Shown here in pieces: positions 10,081 to 21,598 of a stretch of DNA of 64,000 nt (its first letter is position 1; each line of letters begins with the position of its first letter). Under the pieces are notes generated by a model. The model was not told the origin of the DNA. It searched no databases and saw only the letters and a list, made by a program, of their open reading frames with translations. Location of the stretch: the NCBI RefSeq assembly GCF_026151205.1, contig NC_087074.1, positions 3,906,001 through 3,970,000 of the forward strand, written 5' to 3'. The translations under genes were made by a program, and so were the position numbers. The DNA is from Bolinopsis microptera. Taxonomy: Eukaryota; Ctenophora; Tentaculata; Lobata; Bolinopsidae.

Positions 10081-11076
10081 ATGTCACTCCTTCTGAAGAA
10101 TATGTCAGAAAGAGAAGCAGCTTCAACACACGACCCTCCCTTGGATACCGGACAGCAAGTATTCTACACACTATTTACTTTGCTCTTGAGCTCAGTAGGA
10201 ACGACAGTTAACGCTATCTCCCTCACATTCTTTCTCAAGCAGAGAACACAAAGTTTAGGAGATCGGATCCTGATCTTGTTAAACTCGCTGGATCTGATGG
10301 TGTGTGTGTTGACTTTTGTAGATGTGGTCTGTAGGAGTTGGCTTGAGGACAAAGTTTTTAATTCTAAGATTTTCTTCGCTATCTTGGACTCGCTTTATTA
10401 CTTCGTGTGTAGTGAGAGCACCGCTTTTGCAACCTGCATACTCAGTGTAACCAGGGCCATATCTCTATCCTTCCCTTTCTATTCACTGAACAAGACAGCT
10501 GTTCTTTACACAACAATGCTGTACTTTGTGTACTTGTTTGGTAAGGAAACAACTTTTGTAGCGCTAAAAATATTGAACCCTGAATCAGAGATAGCTGACA
10601 ACACTCATCTAATCTCACTGTGCTCATTGACTCTGTTTATCACTATCAGTCTCATCTCTAACTCAATCACCGGCTACAAACTCCTCTTTGCAAGTGAAGC
10701 CACTAATATTGAGACTGGGGCAAGTACTAAACGTGCAGGAGTAACCGTGTTTATCTTGTCATCTCTCTTCATCTTCTTCAACTTTCTCTACATTATAGCA
10801 GGAGTGGTATTCAGCACCAGCCTTGAAACTATAAAAGAGCAACATCCGAATGATCATAAGACCTTCATGATAGAGTCTGTGCTGCAGTTTTCTATCCCAC
10901 TAAACTCCGCTTGCAATCCGATAATATATTTCATTAGAAAAGCTACCATGCGAGCTTATGTGAAGAGAATCTTTAGAAGTTCTGTGGAGTGTTGTGTGCG
11001 AGTTACTCCCGATAATGTTCGTGAAGACTGTGAGGAGCCGGCAGATCCAAGAAATGATACCACGTCCCATTTTTAA
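10081..11076 (+). CDS. Divergent rhodopsin-like GPCR with NPxxY, intronless
   Basis: This is a 331-residue seven-transmembrane protein in one exon. TM1 has the conserved N (TTVNAISL), TM2 has LNSLDL, and TM3 ends in LSVTRAISLSFPF (R125, with V-T replacing the acidic residue and A-I replacing Y). TM7 has the classical NPIIY (residues 279-283) followed by a basic helix-8 stretch. It keeps NPxxY where the upstream neighbour keeps LAD and NRY. A second in-frame ATG at 10102 is an alternative start. AATAAA begins directly after the stop codon (11077-11082), implying a very short 3' UTR. No ligand can be assigned. Confidence 0.85.
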   Translation: MSLLLKNMSEREAASTHDPPLDTGQQVFYTLFTLLLSSVGTTVNAISLTFFLKQRTQSLGDRILILLNSLDLMVCVLTFVDVVCRSWLEDKVFNSKIFFAILDSLYYFVCSESTAFATCILSVTRAISLSFPFYSLNKTAVLYTTMLYFVYLFGKETTFVALKILNPESEIADNTHLISLCSLTLFITISLISNSITGYKLLFASEATNIETGASTKRAGVTVFILSSLFIFFNFLYIIAGVVFSTSLETIKEQHPNDHKTFMIESVLQFSIPLNSACNPIIYFIRKATMRAYVKRIFRSSVECCVRVTPDNVREDCEEPADPRNDTTSHF

Positions 11077-11082
11077 AATAAA
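11077..11082 (+). terminator. Polyadenylation signal adjoining the stop codon
   Basis: AATAAA starts at the base after the TAA of the third receptor gene. Confidence 0.45.
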
Positions 11083-11163
11083 CTTTAGCTCAATTTCTGT
11101 TCTGTTAGAATAGCATATCTGTAGCTCCCGATCACAGTACGTTGAGTTCAAAATATTGTAATT

Positions 11164-11211
11164 ATCATAATGTAGATCATAATGTAGATCATAATGTAGA
11201 TCATAATGTAG
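11164..11211. repeat. 12-bp tandem repeat x 4
   Basis: Four exact copies of ATCATAATGTAG. Confidence 0.95.
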
Positions 11212-11389
11212 ATTCCGTTGTATTTTTCTTAGAATTATTGCTGTAATATATTTTAATTTGCTTTGTAAATACTGTATTCTCCTAACAGGACTTTCGAAAA
11301 TTGCAAATTATGAATTATCATGGCGAAAGTTATCAATATTTTCGCCAAGGCCAAAACCCGAGAGTGGTGATGAAATACTAAAAACTAAA

Positions 11390-14300
11390 CTAGAATGCGG
11401 ATGTGGAGCTAACCTGTTCCCCCTCTCTGCAATGTCCAGTAGTGTTAGGTGTCCAGACGTGAGTGGGGAGTCTCCGACTACGTTGAGACAGATTGTTTCC
11501 CAACCATTTCACCAACTCCACCAGCAGTTTCATCGCCTGAGTCAGTAAACTACAATTACTCGAGAAGAATGCTGCATACCTCAGTATTACATGGTATTTG
11601 CTAGTTATTTTATATAAAAAAATGTTATTCTGTCAAAGTGTCAAGCTCTCAACTTAATAATTAATTAAATTAAGCAAATGATGTAGATCTTTAAAATATA
11701 GATTACCTGGACAGGAGAACAGTTAACATTGAACTTATCAATGATAAGAGAGATAAGAGACACAAGTGTCTCGTCACCCCATTCTATGACACTGATAACG
11801 ATAGTATGGAAGTTATCTGGTACTCTAATCTCGGGTAGTTTAATCAAGAAGATAAGACAACGTTCTATAATGTCACCCCTCATTCTCTTCTTCTCCTGAG
11901 GCGCATTGTTATTAGGACCATATCTAATAATAAAAGGTACCTATTTTGGACTGACATGCAAGTAAATAGTATTTTGGATGCTGCCGTCTACAACTCTACA
12001 ACTGCATTTGGACGAATTTTATATTAACAAAATGTACTATAAAACTTAATTACGGCATTTAATTAAAGTGAAAGTATTGATTTAAAGTGAAAATACCCTA
12101 TCAATAAGACTGATAAGAGAGTCTGATATGTACATGACACTGGACTTGCTGCTGTGTTGAGAAGAGATACAGAGATCCAGAGCACTAGTACACACACTCT
12201 CATCCTCGCTGGATAAACACTCCAGAATGTAGTCCAGTAGGTTGTGCTGCGGAGGGAGTGGTTACTTGGGGGAGTCGAGAATATATGGAAATATTGTTTT
12301 TAATATAGATTACATGAAATATAATGCTCTTGATGATAGGACCTTGCTTCTGTTTTTTATCTACATAATTGATAAATAAGTTCTTTAGAAATGATTGTTT
12401 GCCTTAATTGTAAGAAAGTATATGTACCTGAGTAATAAGCTGGGGAGTGTCCAGGAGTTTCAGTAAAGATAAAGCGGAGGAAATAACTTCACTTGACTTA
12501 GTGTAGGCCAGTGCGTGTTTTATTCCTTGTAACAGTTTACCTGTAGGGTAGGATGGAGTGTTATGGGCTTTGGATACTAACAAGAAAGACACATACCTAT
12601 ATTATGTTCTATTCTTTTATTTAAGCGAAGCGTGAAAAGCGGAGGTGTTTAGTTCTATTAATAAATATATTCGGTCGTAGAGATAACGAATTTAAAAAGA
12701 AACAAAAGAATAAAAAGGACAATAGCTTCAAAAGGATAAAATATACAATGAAAAATACCGACCACTTGTTAAATATCGCTGGGAACACCTAATTCAATTG
12801 GAAGGTTAAATCTTCTGGAACCCCAGCTGGACAGATATATAAGTTCATTTCTAGAACTGGAGAGAACCCTACTCAGTATTCACCATGTTAGTTATCATTA
12901 CGTGCGCTCTTGCTCTTCTAACCACTATCAGTGCTGATGTGCGCAGTGATGCGCTGACAAAGCACAACGCATACCGAGCTAAGCATGGTGCACCACCCAT
13001 GGCTTGGCACAGTGGAGCCGCAGCCCATGCTCAGGAACATTGCGACTATTTGGCCAGAACTGGACAGTTTTCTCACAGCAAAAGTAGATACGGTAAGGGG
13101 ATTTATCTTACATCACTGATACTTCACTTAACTTGTTTTTTAACATTTTATAATCATGCGACCAGTTCACTGTTCAGTGTTTGTGTGCGGCTTAATTCGA
13201 ATCACAATCTATTTTCTGACTGACAAATTTAAATTTCCAGGAGAGAACCTGTACGGTGGGTGGGGAAGCAGAGGAAGTAAGATTGGAGCAGCTGTTGACC
13301 TCTGGTACAATGAGGTGAAATACTACAACTACAGTAACGGGGGCTTCAGCATGAGTAAGTCTTGAACGTCCTGATCCTCGGAGGTTCCTACTCTTGACTT
13401 AATAACAGCATTAGCAGCCTGTATTTAATCATTCAGGTGTTCAAGGTGCAACTTGTTCACAGATTTAAAGTCCCATTACATTGACTGAATTTCTCCCACT
13501 TTTCAGGGACGGGACATTTTACACAAGTAGTCTGGAAGAGTTCCACTGGACTAGGATGCGCTGAAGCTAAGAAGGAAGCAGAACAGTGGTCTGCTGCAAC
13601 TACTCCCCACCTGGCAACTACAGAGGTCGATTCCAGGAGAACGTCCTTCCTCCCAGAGTATAGACTTGAAACTGCTTCAGCTTTTTAAAAACCCCGAATT
13701 TGTGAAGAAAAACGCTGGGGTGACCCGTATTTCTCTAGCAAAGTGTTTAAATAACCTCAATGACTAATATTTATACCAGCTTTTTGAACTTCTTTAAAGA
13801 TATATTACTTCTTAGCATCATAGCCACATAATTATCTTCGCGGGGATTAGTTATGACAGCACACATTTCTAAATCTTACCTTGACTGATAATAGCGGCTT
13901 TGTGCTTGTTGGCGAAGGTTTCATGAGACAGTAAACTGTGTATTAGAAACATTGATTGAGCAACAGTAGTTGTGGAGGACAGGAGTTTGATGGTGTTGTG
14001 GATCAACTTCACTAGTCGCAACTCCGATATAACCCTGCAAAATTGAAAATTAGTATTTGTGCATTATCTTGGATTTTGTTTTCTAGAGTTAATAGGTACT
14101 GTGAAAAAAACTTGTTTTTTACTTCTCCAAATTCAATTTCTTTGGACGCACAAAGATCTATATCTAAAGTTACTCCCTTGTAAATGCAGATAATTTAGAT
14201 ATGGAGTCGCGGGTGACCGACAACTGAACCCAACGATCAGATTATCCACTTAGTCGCTTACTGATGTAAAGGGGAGTAAGAGTTGAAGTGAAGGAGGAAT

Positions 14301-15210
14301 GTGAGGATAACATTCTGGATCAGCTCTCCGGAGGGTCTCAGAGAGTCGCACATGTTGTCCACTAGCTTGTTTCTTATCACCTCGTTCCGTAACTCCAAAC
14401 TGATGGACAAGACATCAATTTAGATCTTGTCATAATATATTTGAACAACAAAACGTTCACTACAAGAAAGCTTCAACTTGTTAATAAACAACAATTTGTT
14501 TACATAAAAACAGAAACTTACTTTGCAGTTATGAGTTGAGATAGAGTTCTAGCGAGGAGGCCAGCAACTTTGGGGTTGTTAGACTGCTCGTAGAACCTCC
14601 TGCTCACTTCCTCCAGAATATTGATAGAGTGAGAGTGTACCGTGCAAGGTATGTGCTTCTCTAACAGTAGCAAACTCTCGATACCTGCCGGAATATAATT
14701 AAGTCGAACAACTAAACAATTAATGAAGTTTTAATTGGACAAGCACATCCATACATCCATTAGAAGTGACTCTCGGGTAGGGGGAGGGGACCACTCGGGT
14801 CTCTCAGGAGTTTATAATACTGCACTACTACTAGCAACAAATATTCTAATTTCCAGAGTTAATGATTCCAATATGATCACATACCGATATCATCTTGAGT
14901 GTGCGCTAAAGCTGAAATCAAGATCTTGCTGAGGCTTCTAGACAAGTCACAGTCGTGTAGCATTACTTTCAATTCATCCGAAGTCCTGAACAGATGAACG
15001 GTTACAATAAAATCGGAAGAGTTACTAAGAAACATGAAAATCGAACTATCTAGTAAAAATACATATTAAGAGAAGCCCAATGGCCAAAAGATAGAACTTA
15101 CCTTAGAAGATGGTGTATCTCGCTTAGAAGAGATTTTTTCTTTGACACGGGAGTCCGGTGGCCGTCCAACAAGAACACCAGACATGCCATACATTCCTCG
15201 CCCCATCTCC
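11390..15210 (-). CDS. ARM/HEAT-like helical repeat protein (5' end not found)
   Basis: Nine exons join in one frame on the - strand: 15102-15210, 14885-14985, 14522-14684, 14262-14399, 13880-14034, 12428-12576, 12097-12246, 11707-11895, and 11390-11536 ending in TAG. Nearly all have standard GT/AG borders and the phases match, giving about 433 residues. The product is all-helical, with leucine-rich pairs such as LLDYILECLSSEDES, LISLIIDKF and LLVELVKWLG, typical of ARM or HEAT repeats. The upstream exons between 15.2 and 15.9 kb were not identified with confidence. I do not recognise the family. Meiosis inhibitor 1 (MEI1) is one guess among several large ARM-repeat proteins and needs a profile search. 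A CAP-domain gene lies on the opposite strand inside the intron 12577-13879. Confidence 0.65.
12836..12842 (+). promoter_or_regulatory. TATA box of the CAP-domain gene
   Basis: TATATAA lies 43 bp before the ATG at 12885. Confidence 0.6.
12885..13688 (+). CDS. Secreted CAP (SCP/PR-1-like) domain protein with 3' frameshift
   Basis: Three exons: 12885-13093, 13241-13354, and 13507 to a stop at 13686-13688. A signal peptide (LVIITCALALLTTISA) is followed by a small CAP domain of the GLIPR2/PR-1 type. Recognisable blocks are the KHNAYRAKHGAPP start, the AQEHC helix, GENLYGGWGS and the CAP signature TGHFTQVVWKSS. After about 13573 the open frame no longer matches the family. The expected CNYSPPGNY block and a Pro-rich end are instead present in the +1 frame, with a stop at 13661-13663, as if one base had been lost near 13572-13576. 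It is either a recent pseudogene or an assembly indel. The gene sits inside an intron of the opposite-strand ARM/HEAT gene. CAP proteins occur in defence, venom and reproduction; nothing here says which. Confidence 0.75.
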
Positions 15211-15906
15211 CTTAACAGTGTGTTGTCTTATAGTTTAATATTCATTTTATATGTTTATTGGGAATTTGATCTCAATCTAGAAATGGAGTATATCAAATTT
15301 TACATAGTTAAGAACCAATCAAATTTTAATTCATCAGTTATCATTAAAACTGGTTTATAGAACGGATAATTGGTTTCCAAAACATTTGTTTTTATAAACA
15401 TTTGATTTTATAACGTGAAGGAAAGGTGAATGTTGCGTGAACCTGATAGAGTCCACTTTCTGCTGTGTTTGTAGTGGTCAGTAGTCTGCAAGATGTCAGG
15501 CATTGTGAGTGTAAAGCTCGTGTAAAGCTCGTGTAAAGCTCGTGCGAAGCTCAGGTAAAGACCGTGTGAAGTTCGGGTGACATGGAATTGTTACATCCTG
15601 ATCGTGAATTAGGGAATGTAAAGACTTTTTTGCTATAATTTGATGAATTGAGTGAGATTGAATAAATCAGATTTCTACACTTCTACACCTGATATTATAG
15701 TGTTCAATAATATTCAAGCAAGAGTTGTCGCAGCAATAGGTTCATTGGCTGTTTCACGGTCGAATGACACTTGAAAGTGACTTTGTGGTTAAGCGTGTAT
15801 TGTGCCGCCCTCTGATTTAGTCAGGTAATAATGCAACAGATGGGATAATTATATATACAAAGGGTACTGGGCTGCTCTGTAACCGACTGCTTTTTTATCT
15901 ATAAAT
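15211..15906. other. Region between FHIT and the ARM/HEAT gene
   Basis: It may contain the unseen 5' exons of the ARM/HEAT gene. One possible short exon on the - strand, next to a CAG near 15490, cannot be confirmed. A short direct repeat, GTGTAAAGCTC about three times, lies at 15510-15545. Confidence 0.4.
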
Positions 15907-16542
15907 TCATGATGTTATCCCCATCTCTTTAACTAATTCCTTATAAATCATCGCCTCACTTTCCATCTCCATCTCACTCCTTATCTCACTAGTGGTACTA
16001 TCTACTCTCTCGATCTCTCCGTAAATATCATCATTGTTAGCAAAGTCACCAGCCTGCCGAGGCATCAAGTGAATGTGGACATGGTGGACTGATTGACCAG
16101 CGTCAACTCCATCTTGGACTACCAGAGTTAGGCTTTCTGTCTTGTAGTGTGTTTTAAGTAGGGATGCCAGTTGCTGTGCTCCTGAAAAGAAGAGGGAGAG
16201 TCAGAAACTAAAAACTATTTCATCTAGGTAGATTATCAAGTTAAAGTAAAAAGAGAACGATATGGTGACAATATTGTCCACATTATGTATAGTAAGATGC
16301 AGGGTAATATTTGACCGATAAAAAATTCTTAATAACAACAACAAAAACAAACCTTTGAAGAGGTCCACATTCTCTTCAGGAGAGAGATTGGTAAAAGAAG
16401 GTACAATTCTTTTAGGAGATACCAAGACATGACCAGGTAATACAGGCTTAATGTTGACAAACGCAAAACTGAGCTTGCTTTCCCAGAACACACAACTCTG
16501 CTGGATTACATGCTGCCCAAACTTTAGCATGTTCGTTCTCAT
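15907..16542 (-). CDS. FHIT: FHIT, bis(5'-adenosyl)-triphosphatase
   Basis: Two exons, 16353-16542 and 15907-16181, join in phase 1 to give 154 residues (human FHIT has 147). The first exon carries KFGQHVIQQSCVFW and LSFAFVNIKPVLPGHVLVSP, the conserved N-terminal half of the nucleotide-binding fold. The second carries QDGVDAGQSVHHVHIHLMPR, which includes the histidine triad HxHxH whose middle histidine is the catalytic nucleophile. The enzyme hydrolyses diadenosine tri- and tetraphosphates to AMP plus ADP or ATP. Alternative in-frame starts are at 16542 and 16530; the latter gives MLKFGQH, nearer the family start. It lies in a run of conserved - strand genes. Confidence 0.92.
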
Positions 16543-17185
16543 GAGTTATGCACTGGTAGTTGTTACTAGATTCAATGGAATTAGATTTCAGTTCCTCGAA
16601 GATCTGCACAATCTTTGGTTCAGATACGATACAGTGAACTGAGTAGTTTAAGTAGCTGTCACGTGACAGCTGTTGTTTTCTATAAATAGTTAAGAACTTC
16701 GTCCTTTTGCTTTCAGTTTCTTACCAAACCTTTTTACACTATGACTAAAGCATGCTTTGGTGAGTTAAATTTCAGGTATGTATGAGAATATAATGTCCAA
16801 ATTAGGGTGAAAATATATAGTTTGTGATAAAACTGAAAATAAAATTTCTAAGACTAAGACGAACTAGTAAATAAATAAAACATCGTTGACATCAACTTGA
16901 TAAAAAATCTATATAAAACTTTAAATTACACAGTAATTTAAATAATCACTGTCCTGTGCAAGCAGGCACTGACTTTCAGATACCTTAGATTAATTATAAG
17001 GGTCACACACTATGCAAATAGCAAATTATAGACTATTTCATCTTCTGGGAGAAACGTTTGACCAGCAATCTATAATACTTAATGGCCAAAACATCCTCAA
17101 GGCTCAAGTTCTAGATTTTACGTTTTTATTTTATCGATTTGTTTATTCAATAGAAACAATAAATTAGTCCCTCCTTATTCACAAA
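16543..17185. other. Gap between FHIT and GRPEL1
   Basis: No clear gene. On the + strand a TATAAATAG at about 16682 is followed by ATGACTAAAGCATGCTTTG and a GTGAGT donor at 16741-16765, which looks like a minimal first coding exon. I found no partner exon, so it is not called as a gene. Confidence 0.35.
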
Positions 17186-18151
17186 TTAAGTCTCCTTCAC
17201 TACACCCACTTTAGCGGAACGTATAGATCTAGAATGCAGCACGTACCCAGACTGGATAACATTCATCACGGTGCCAGGTGTCTGGGTCGGGTCCGGTACT
17301 TGGAACATAGCCTCGTGGTACACTGGGTCAAATTCCTCGCCCAGCGGTATTATCTTTACCAGGTTGTGTCGCTTAAAAACCTGAATATTTAACGTTATCA
17401 AATTATTGACCACTTATTGAATTTTGTCTACAGACCAAAATAAGGTGTCTACAAATCAAAATTATAGGATAGTTGATTTAGCGAAAGCTGCTAGAAAACA
17501 TGCACTAAAACTATCATATTTCAGATAGAAGAGAGAATGAAGCTGGAAATGACAGACCTGATGAAGTTGACTGTGTGTTAGAGACACCCCCTCATACAAG
17601 TTAGCTAACACTTTGCTGCTTCTCTCTGATTCAGGTACACTCTCAAGAGCTTTCTCCAAAACGTCTGATACGGGCAACATGTCCTGAAGGGTGTCCGGTC
17701 GGAATAAAATATAAATACAATCACAATATTAGTCCTCTTATTATTTTCTTAATCTATAGAATCTGAACAAAGGTTTTATTTAAGAATATATGAGAACAAT
17801 TTGATCATACTGTATAGGGAAAATAGCTACCTTTGCGAAAGATTGGATAGAAAAGATTTTCGAATTCTCCAATTCTTTTTTGGCTCTATTTCTAACATTT
17901 TCTCCATCAGCCAAAGCTCTAAGGTATTTATTTTTCAGATCTGTCAAAAGTTCTTTCTCGGTAGCCAGCTTGGCTTGAAGAGCTGCTATCTCTACATCTT
18001 TTAAAGCCAATGGATCTTCTGCATCACCTTCAGGGACCACCTTCTCTGTAGTCTCACTTTCAGCTGACTGAGATGACAGCTTGGAGACCCTGGAGCATAT
18101 TACATTCTGATATGCTAATCTCGATCTGGCTACCCTCACGATAGTGTGCAT
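17186..18151 (-). CDS. GRPEL1: Mitochondrial GrpE, nucleotide exchange factor for mtHsp70
   Basis: Three exons, 17831-18151, 17558-17683 and 17186-17380, all in phase 0, give 213 residues (human GRPEL1 has 217). The N-terminus (MHTIVRVARSRLAYQNVICS) is rich in Arg and lacks acids, as in a mitochondrial presequence. A coiled-coil region follows (about residues 45-95: DVEIAALQAKLATEKELLTD, LRALADGENVRNRAKKE). The C-terminal beta domain holds GEEFDPVYHEAMFQ, TVMNVIQSGYVL and RSAKVGVV, matching the GrpE signature. It releases ADP from mitochondrial Hsp70 in the matrix, supporting protein import and folding. Both introns are short. Confidence 0.92.
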
Positions 18152-18352
18152 CCTACCCTGGGGATATAAGTGTTCTAGGTAATGATAAGATCCAAAGTAG
18201 TATAATGGTACATATATCTAAAGGAATATTATATATAACTTATAGGTTTATCCAGATTAAGTATCAAAGTCAAACAAACTGAAAAAATTACAGCACTGAA
18301 ATTGAAAAACATAAGTCTAACTTTACACAATAAAATACATCAAACTAATATG

Positions 18353-19188
18353 TTAAGGCCACAGGGGGGGTCCGAGGTCAATTTTGAGATTTTGAGATAT
18401 GTTGTAGAGCTCGATCTAAATTTTCAAATGCTTTTGTCCTTACCGAAAACAAAGTTTCCTATTTGAAGATATCGCGCGTTAAATTTTGAGGTTTACCTGT
18501 AATTCTATTGTAAATGAAAACTTTAAATGCAATTGTGTTCAAAATCTATCTTCTTTTTTAGTTTATGACTTAGAACCTTGTAACTTGGCAACAATGTTCT
18601 TAAAGGTATTTTGAGTTTTTGTTATGTAACGATTTATGATATCTTGCTCCAAAGCTGAGATATGAGGTTAACCATGAGTGAGAATTACAAAATTTACAAA
18701 ATTTAAAATGGTTAACCTCATAAAAAGAGTTAGGAGCAAAATTACAACAATCGTTACATAACAAACTTTTAAATTTATGTCAGGAACATAAGTTCCAAAT
18801 TTGAGGTGAAATGGATAAAAGCTCTAGAAGAAGATAGGTTTTTGAGGTGGTCAATAAATTGTTCAGGAGAGTCAAAAGACCATGATTCTGAGAAAATATG
18901 TTAACCTCAATTTTCCAACAAATAAAGGACATATAATAGTTCTGTTCACATTGGATGGCCAATTGATACCCATTGATAAGTTTAACTTGTGATGAGAGCA
19001 ACAAAATGTTAAGAACTGGTTATTTATGAGGTTAACTGATTAAAAAGGCAATAGTTAACCTCTATTTTACGACAAACTAGTCGCTCTGGGGGGCTAAGGG
19101 TGGTGTGCAAGCGTCAGATAGTACGTGGTCTGCCAACTGGCAAAAAACTTTTTTTCGACCTCGGACCCCCCCCCCCCTGTGGCCTTAA
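18353..19188. mobile_element. TTAA-flanked inverted-repeat element, about 0.83 kb
   Basis: Terminal arms at 18357 and 19184 read GGCCACAGGGGGG...TCCGAGGTC and their inverse. The right arm has a longer C run. Both ends are bordered by TTAA, as expected for piggyBac-type insertion, although TTAA is self-complementary and so could belong to the arms. There is no transposase frame. The interior has five GAGGTTAAC/GTTAACCTC boxes at 18664, 18711, 18900, 19028 and 19054. It lies between the GRPEL1 5' end and the DPM1 3' end. Confidence 0.7.
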
Positions 19189-19443
19189 CCCAGGTGAATA
19201 GAAACCAATATTGCATTTTAAAAATTTAGAATCAAATTTTATCTGTTATGTTTATCGACATTCATTGTGGTAATGTCAACTTTATTTGATATTTATAAGT
19301 TAGAACTTTAAAACAAGTAATATTGCGACTCTTTAATCTAAAAATGTGATAATCAAGAAGTTAAGCTTAGCAAAAAATGAAAATTAAGTACCCCAGCTAC
19401 ATTAATCAGAAGCTAGAATAAAACAACAATTACAGTAATTGTA

Positions 19444-20499
<1,056 letters not shown>

Positions 20500-21240
20500 T
20501 TACACTCTGGGTTTTATGTCATATGCAGCAGCTGCCTCTACTGTCCTTTCTTTTATTTTGCGATCTAACAGCACCTGCATATCTTTACAACCTTGAATAG
20601 TTTGTTTCACCACTTTATCTAAATGGTCATTATGAAGTCTGTTGTCAAGTTGCAATTGAACAATCTGTTCTGATTTAGGCATAACTGCTAACATAAATAG
20701 AGGTCCTCTTGAAGATTCTTCTAGATGATTGATATCTAATAGTGCAGTATCTTGGTAAACTGTTGCAGCACACGCACAAACATAATCCTTCATAGGAATA
20801 CCAGCATTGATTAATGCGAGCGTAGTTGCATTTATTGCAACACAACGCTCACCTCCATCACTCTGCAATACTTGAACAAAAATGTCAATCTGGGACTTAG
20901 GGAATTTTTCTAACAATATAGCTGCTTCAAAAGTGTTTTGAATCATGACACTGACTTCAGTGGACTTCTTATCAGTTACCATCTTCCGCATACGAACACC
21001 AGAACTGAATGTTGCTTTGTTGTAAGAACAAGAGATTATTGCTCGATCGTTAGTCCTTTTAGCACGGTTTTCACATTCTCTTGGACCATACACTGTGACA
21101 AGTACCTTAGTGTATCCTTGTTCGACAATTGCTGAACCATCTGCATCTTGAGCAATGCCAACTTCACATTTCAATTTTCTCATTTCGTGTGGACGCCTGC
21201 CATCACACCGTAATCCCTCAGGTGATAATATTTCTGACAT
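20500..21240 (-). CDS. EXOSC4: Exosome complex subunit RRP41 (EXOSC4)
   Basis: One exon, 246 residues (human EXOSC4 has 245), is an RNase PH-fold protein. Family blocks include LRCDGRRPHEMRKLKCEVG at the N-terminus, VTVYGPRE, the exposed loop with ATFSSGVRMRK, and QVLQSDGGERCVAINATTLAL near residue 130. It is a core-ring subunit of the nuclear and cytoplasmic RNA exosome. In animals the ring is catalytically inactive and guides RNA to DIS3 and EXOSC10. The start is the first ATG and matches the family N-terminus. An inverted-repeat element begins about 360 bp upstream. Confidence 0.95.
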   Translation of the reverse strand: MSEILSPEGLRCDGRRPHEMRKLKCEVGIAQDADGSAIVEQGYTKVLVTVYGPRECENRAKRTNDRAIISCSYNKATFSSGVRMRKMVTDKKSTEVSVMIQNTFEAAILLEKFPKSQIDIFVQVLQSDGGERCVAINATTLALINAGIPMKDYVCACAATVYQDTALLDINHLEESSRGPLFMLAVMPKSEQIVQLQLDNRLHNDHLDKVVKQTIQGCKDMQVLLDRKIKERTVEAAAAYDIKPRV

Positions 21241-21598
21241 TTAGTTTTAGAGCTGTGGAGAAAATGATAAATTAGGTACTTCAACTCACATCAGATTATT
21301 TATATTTTAACAGAAAAGTAAAAACAGATTTTAAAATTTCGTTAACTCAATTCTTCACAATTCAAAATGATTGGTGAACTAACTAAGGGACACAGATGGG
21401 TTGAGCTGGTTTGTTTTGCATACAGTTCTTAATCTGGTTGTAATCTGGATAACCATAAATATGAATCGATACTACCCCAGGATAATAAGGATAAAATGTT
21501 CCTTTATTTTACAGGAGACTTTCCTTAATGATGTCTTGTCTCAGCATTCTCGTCTCAGCAGTACTTAAGGTACCGACACAAAGGCATGGTGGCATCAA

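Noticed and set aside
16682-16765. Start of a + strand gene (TATAAATAG, ATG, GTGAGT)
   Set aside because: Only six to seven codons and no second exon found; noted in the gap entry only.
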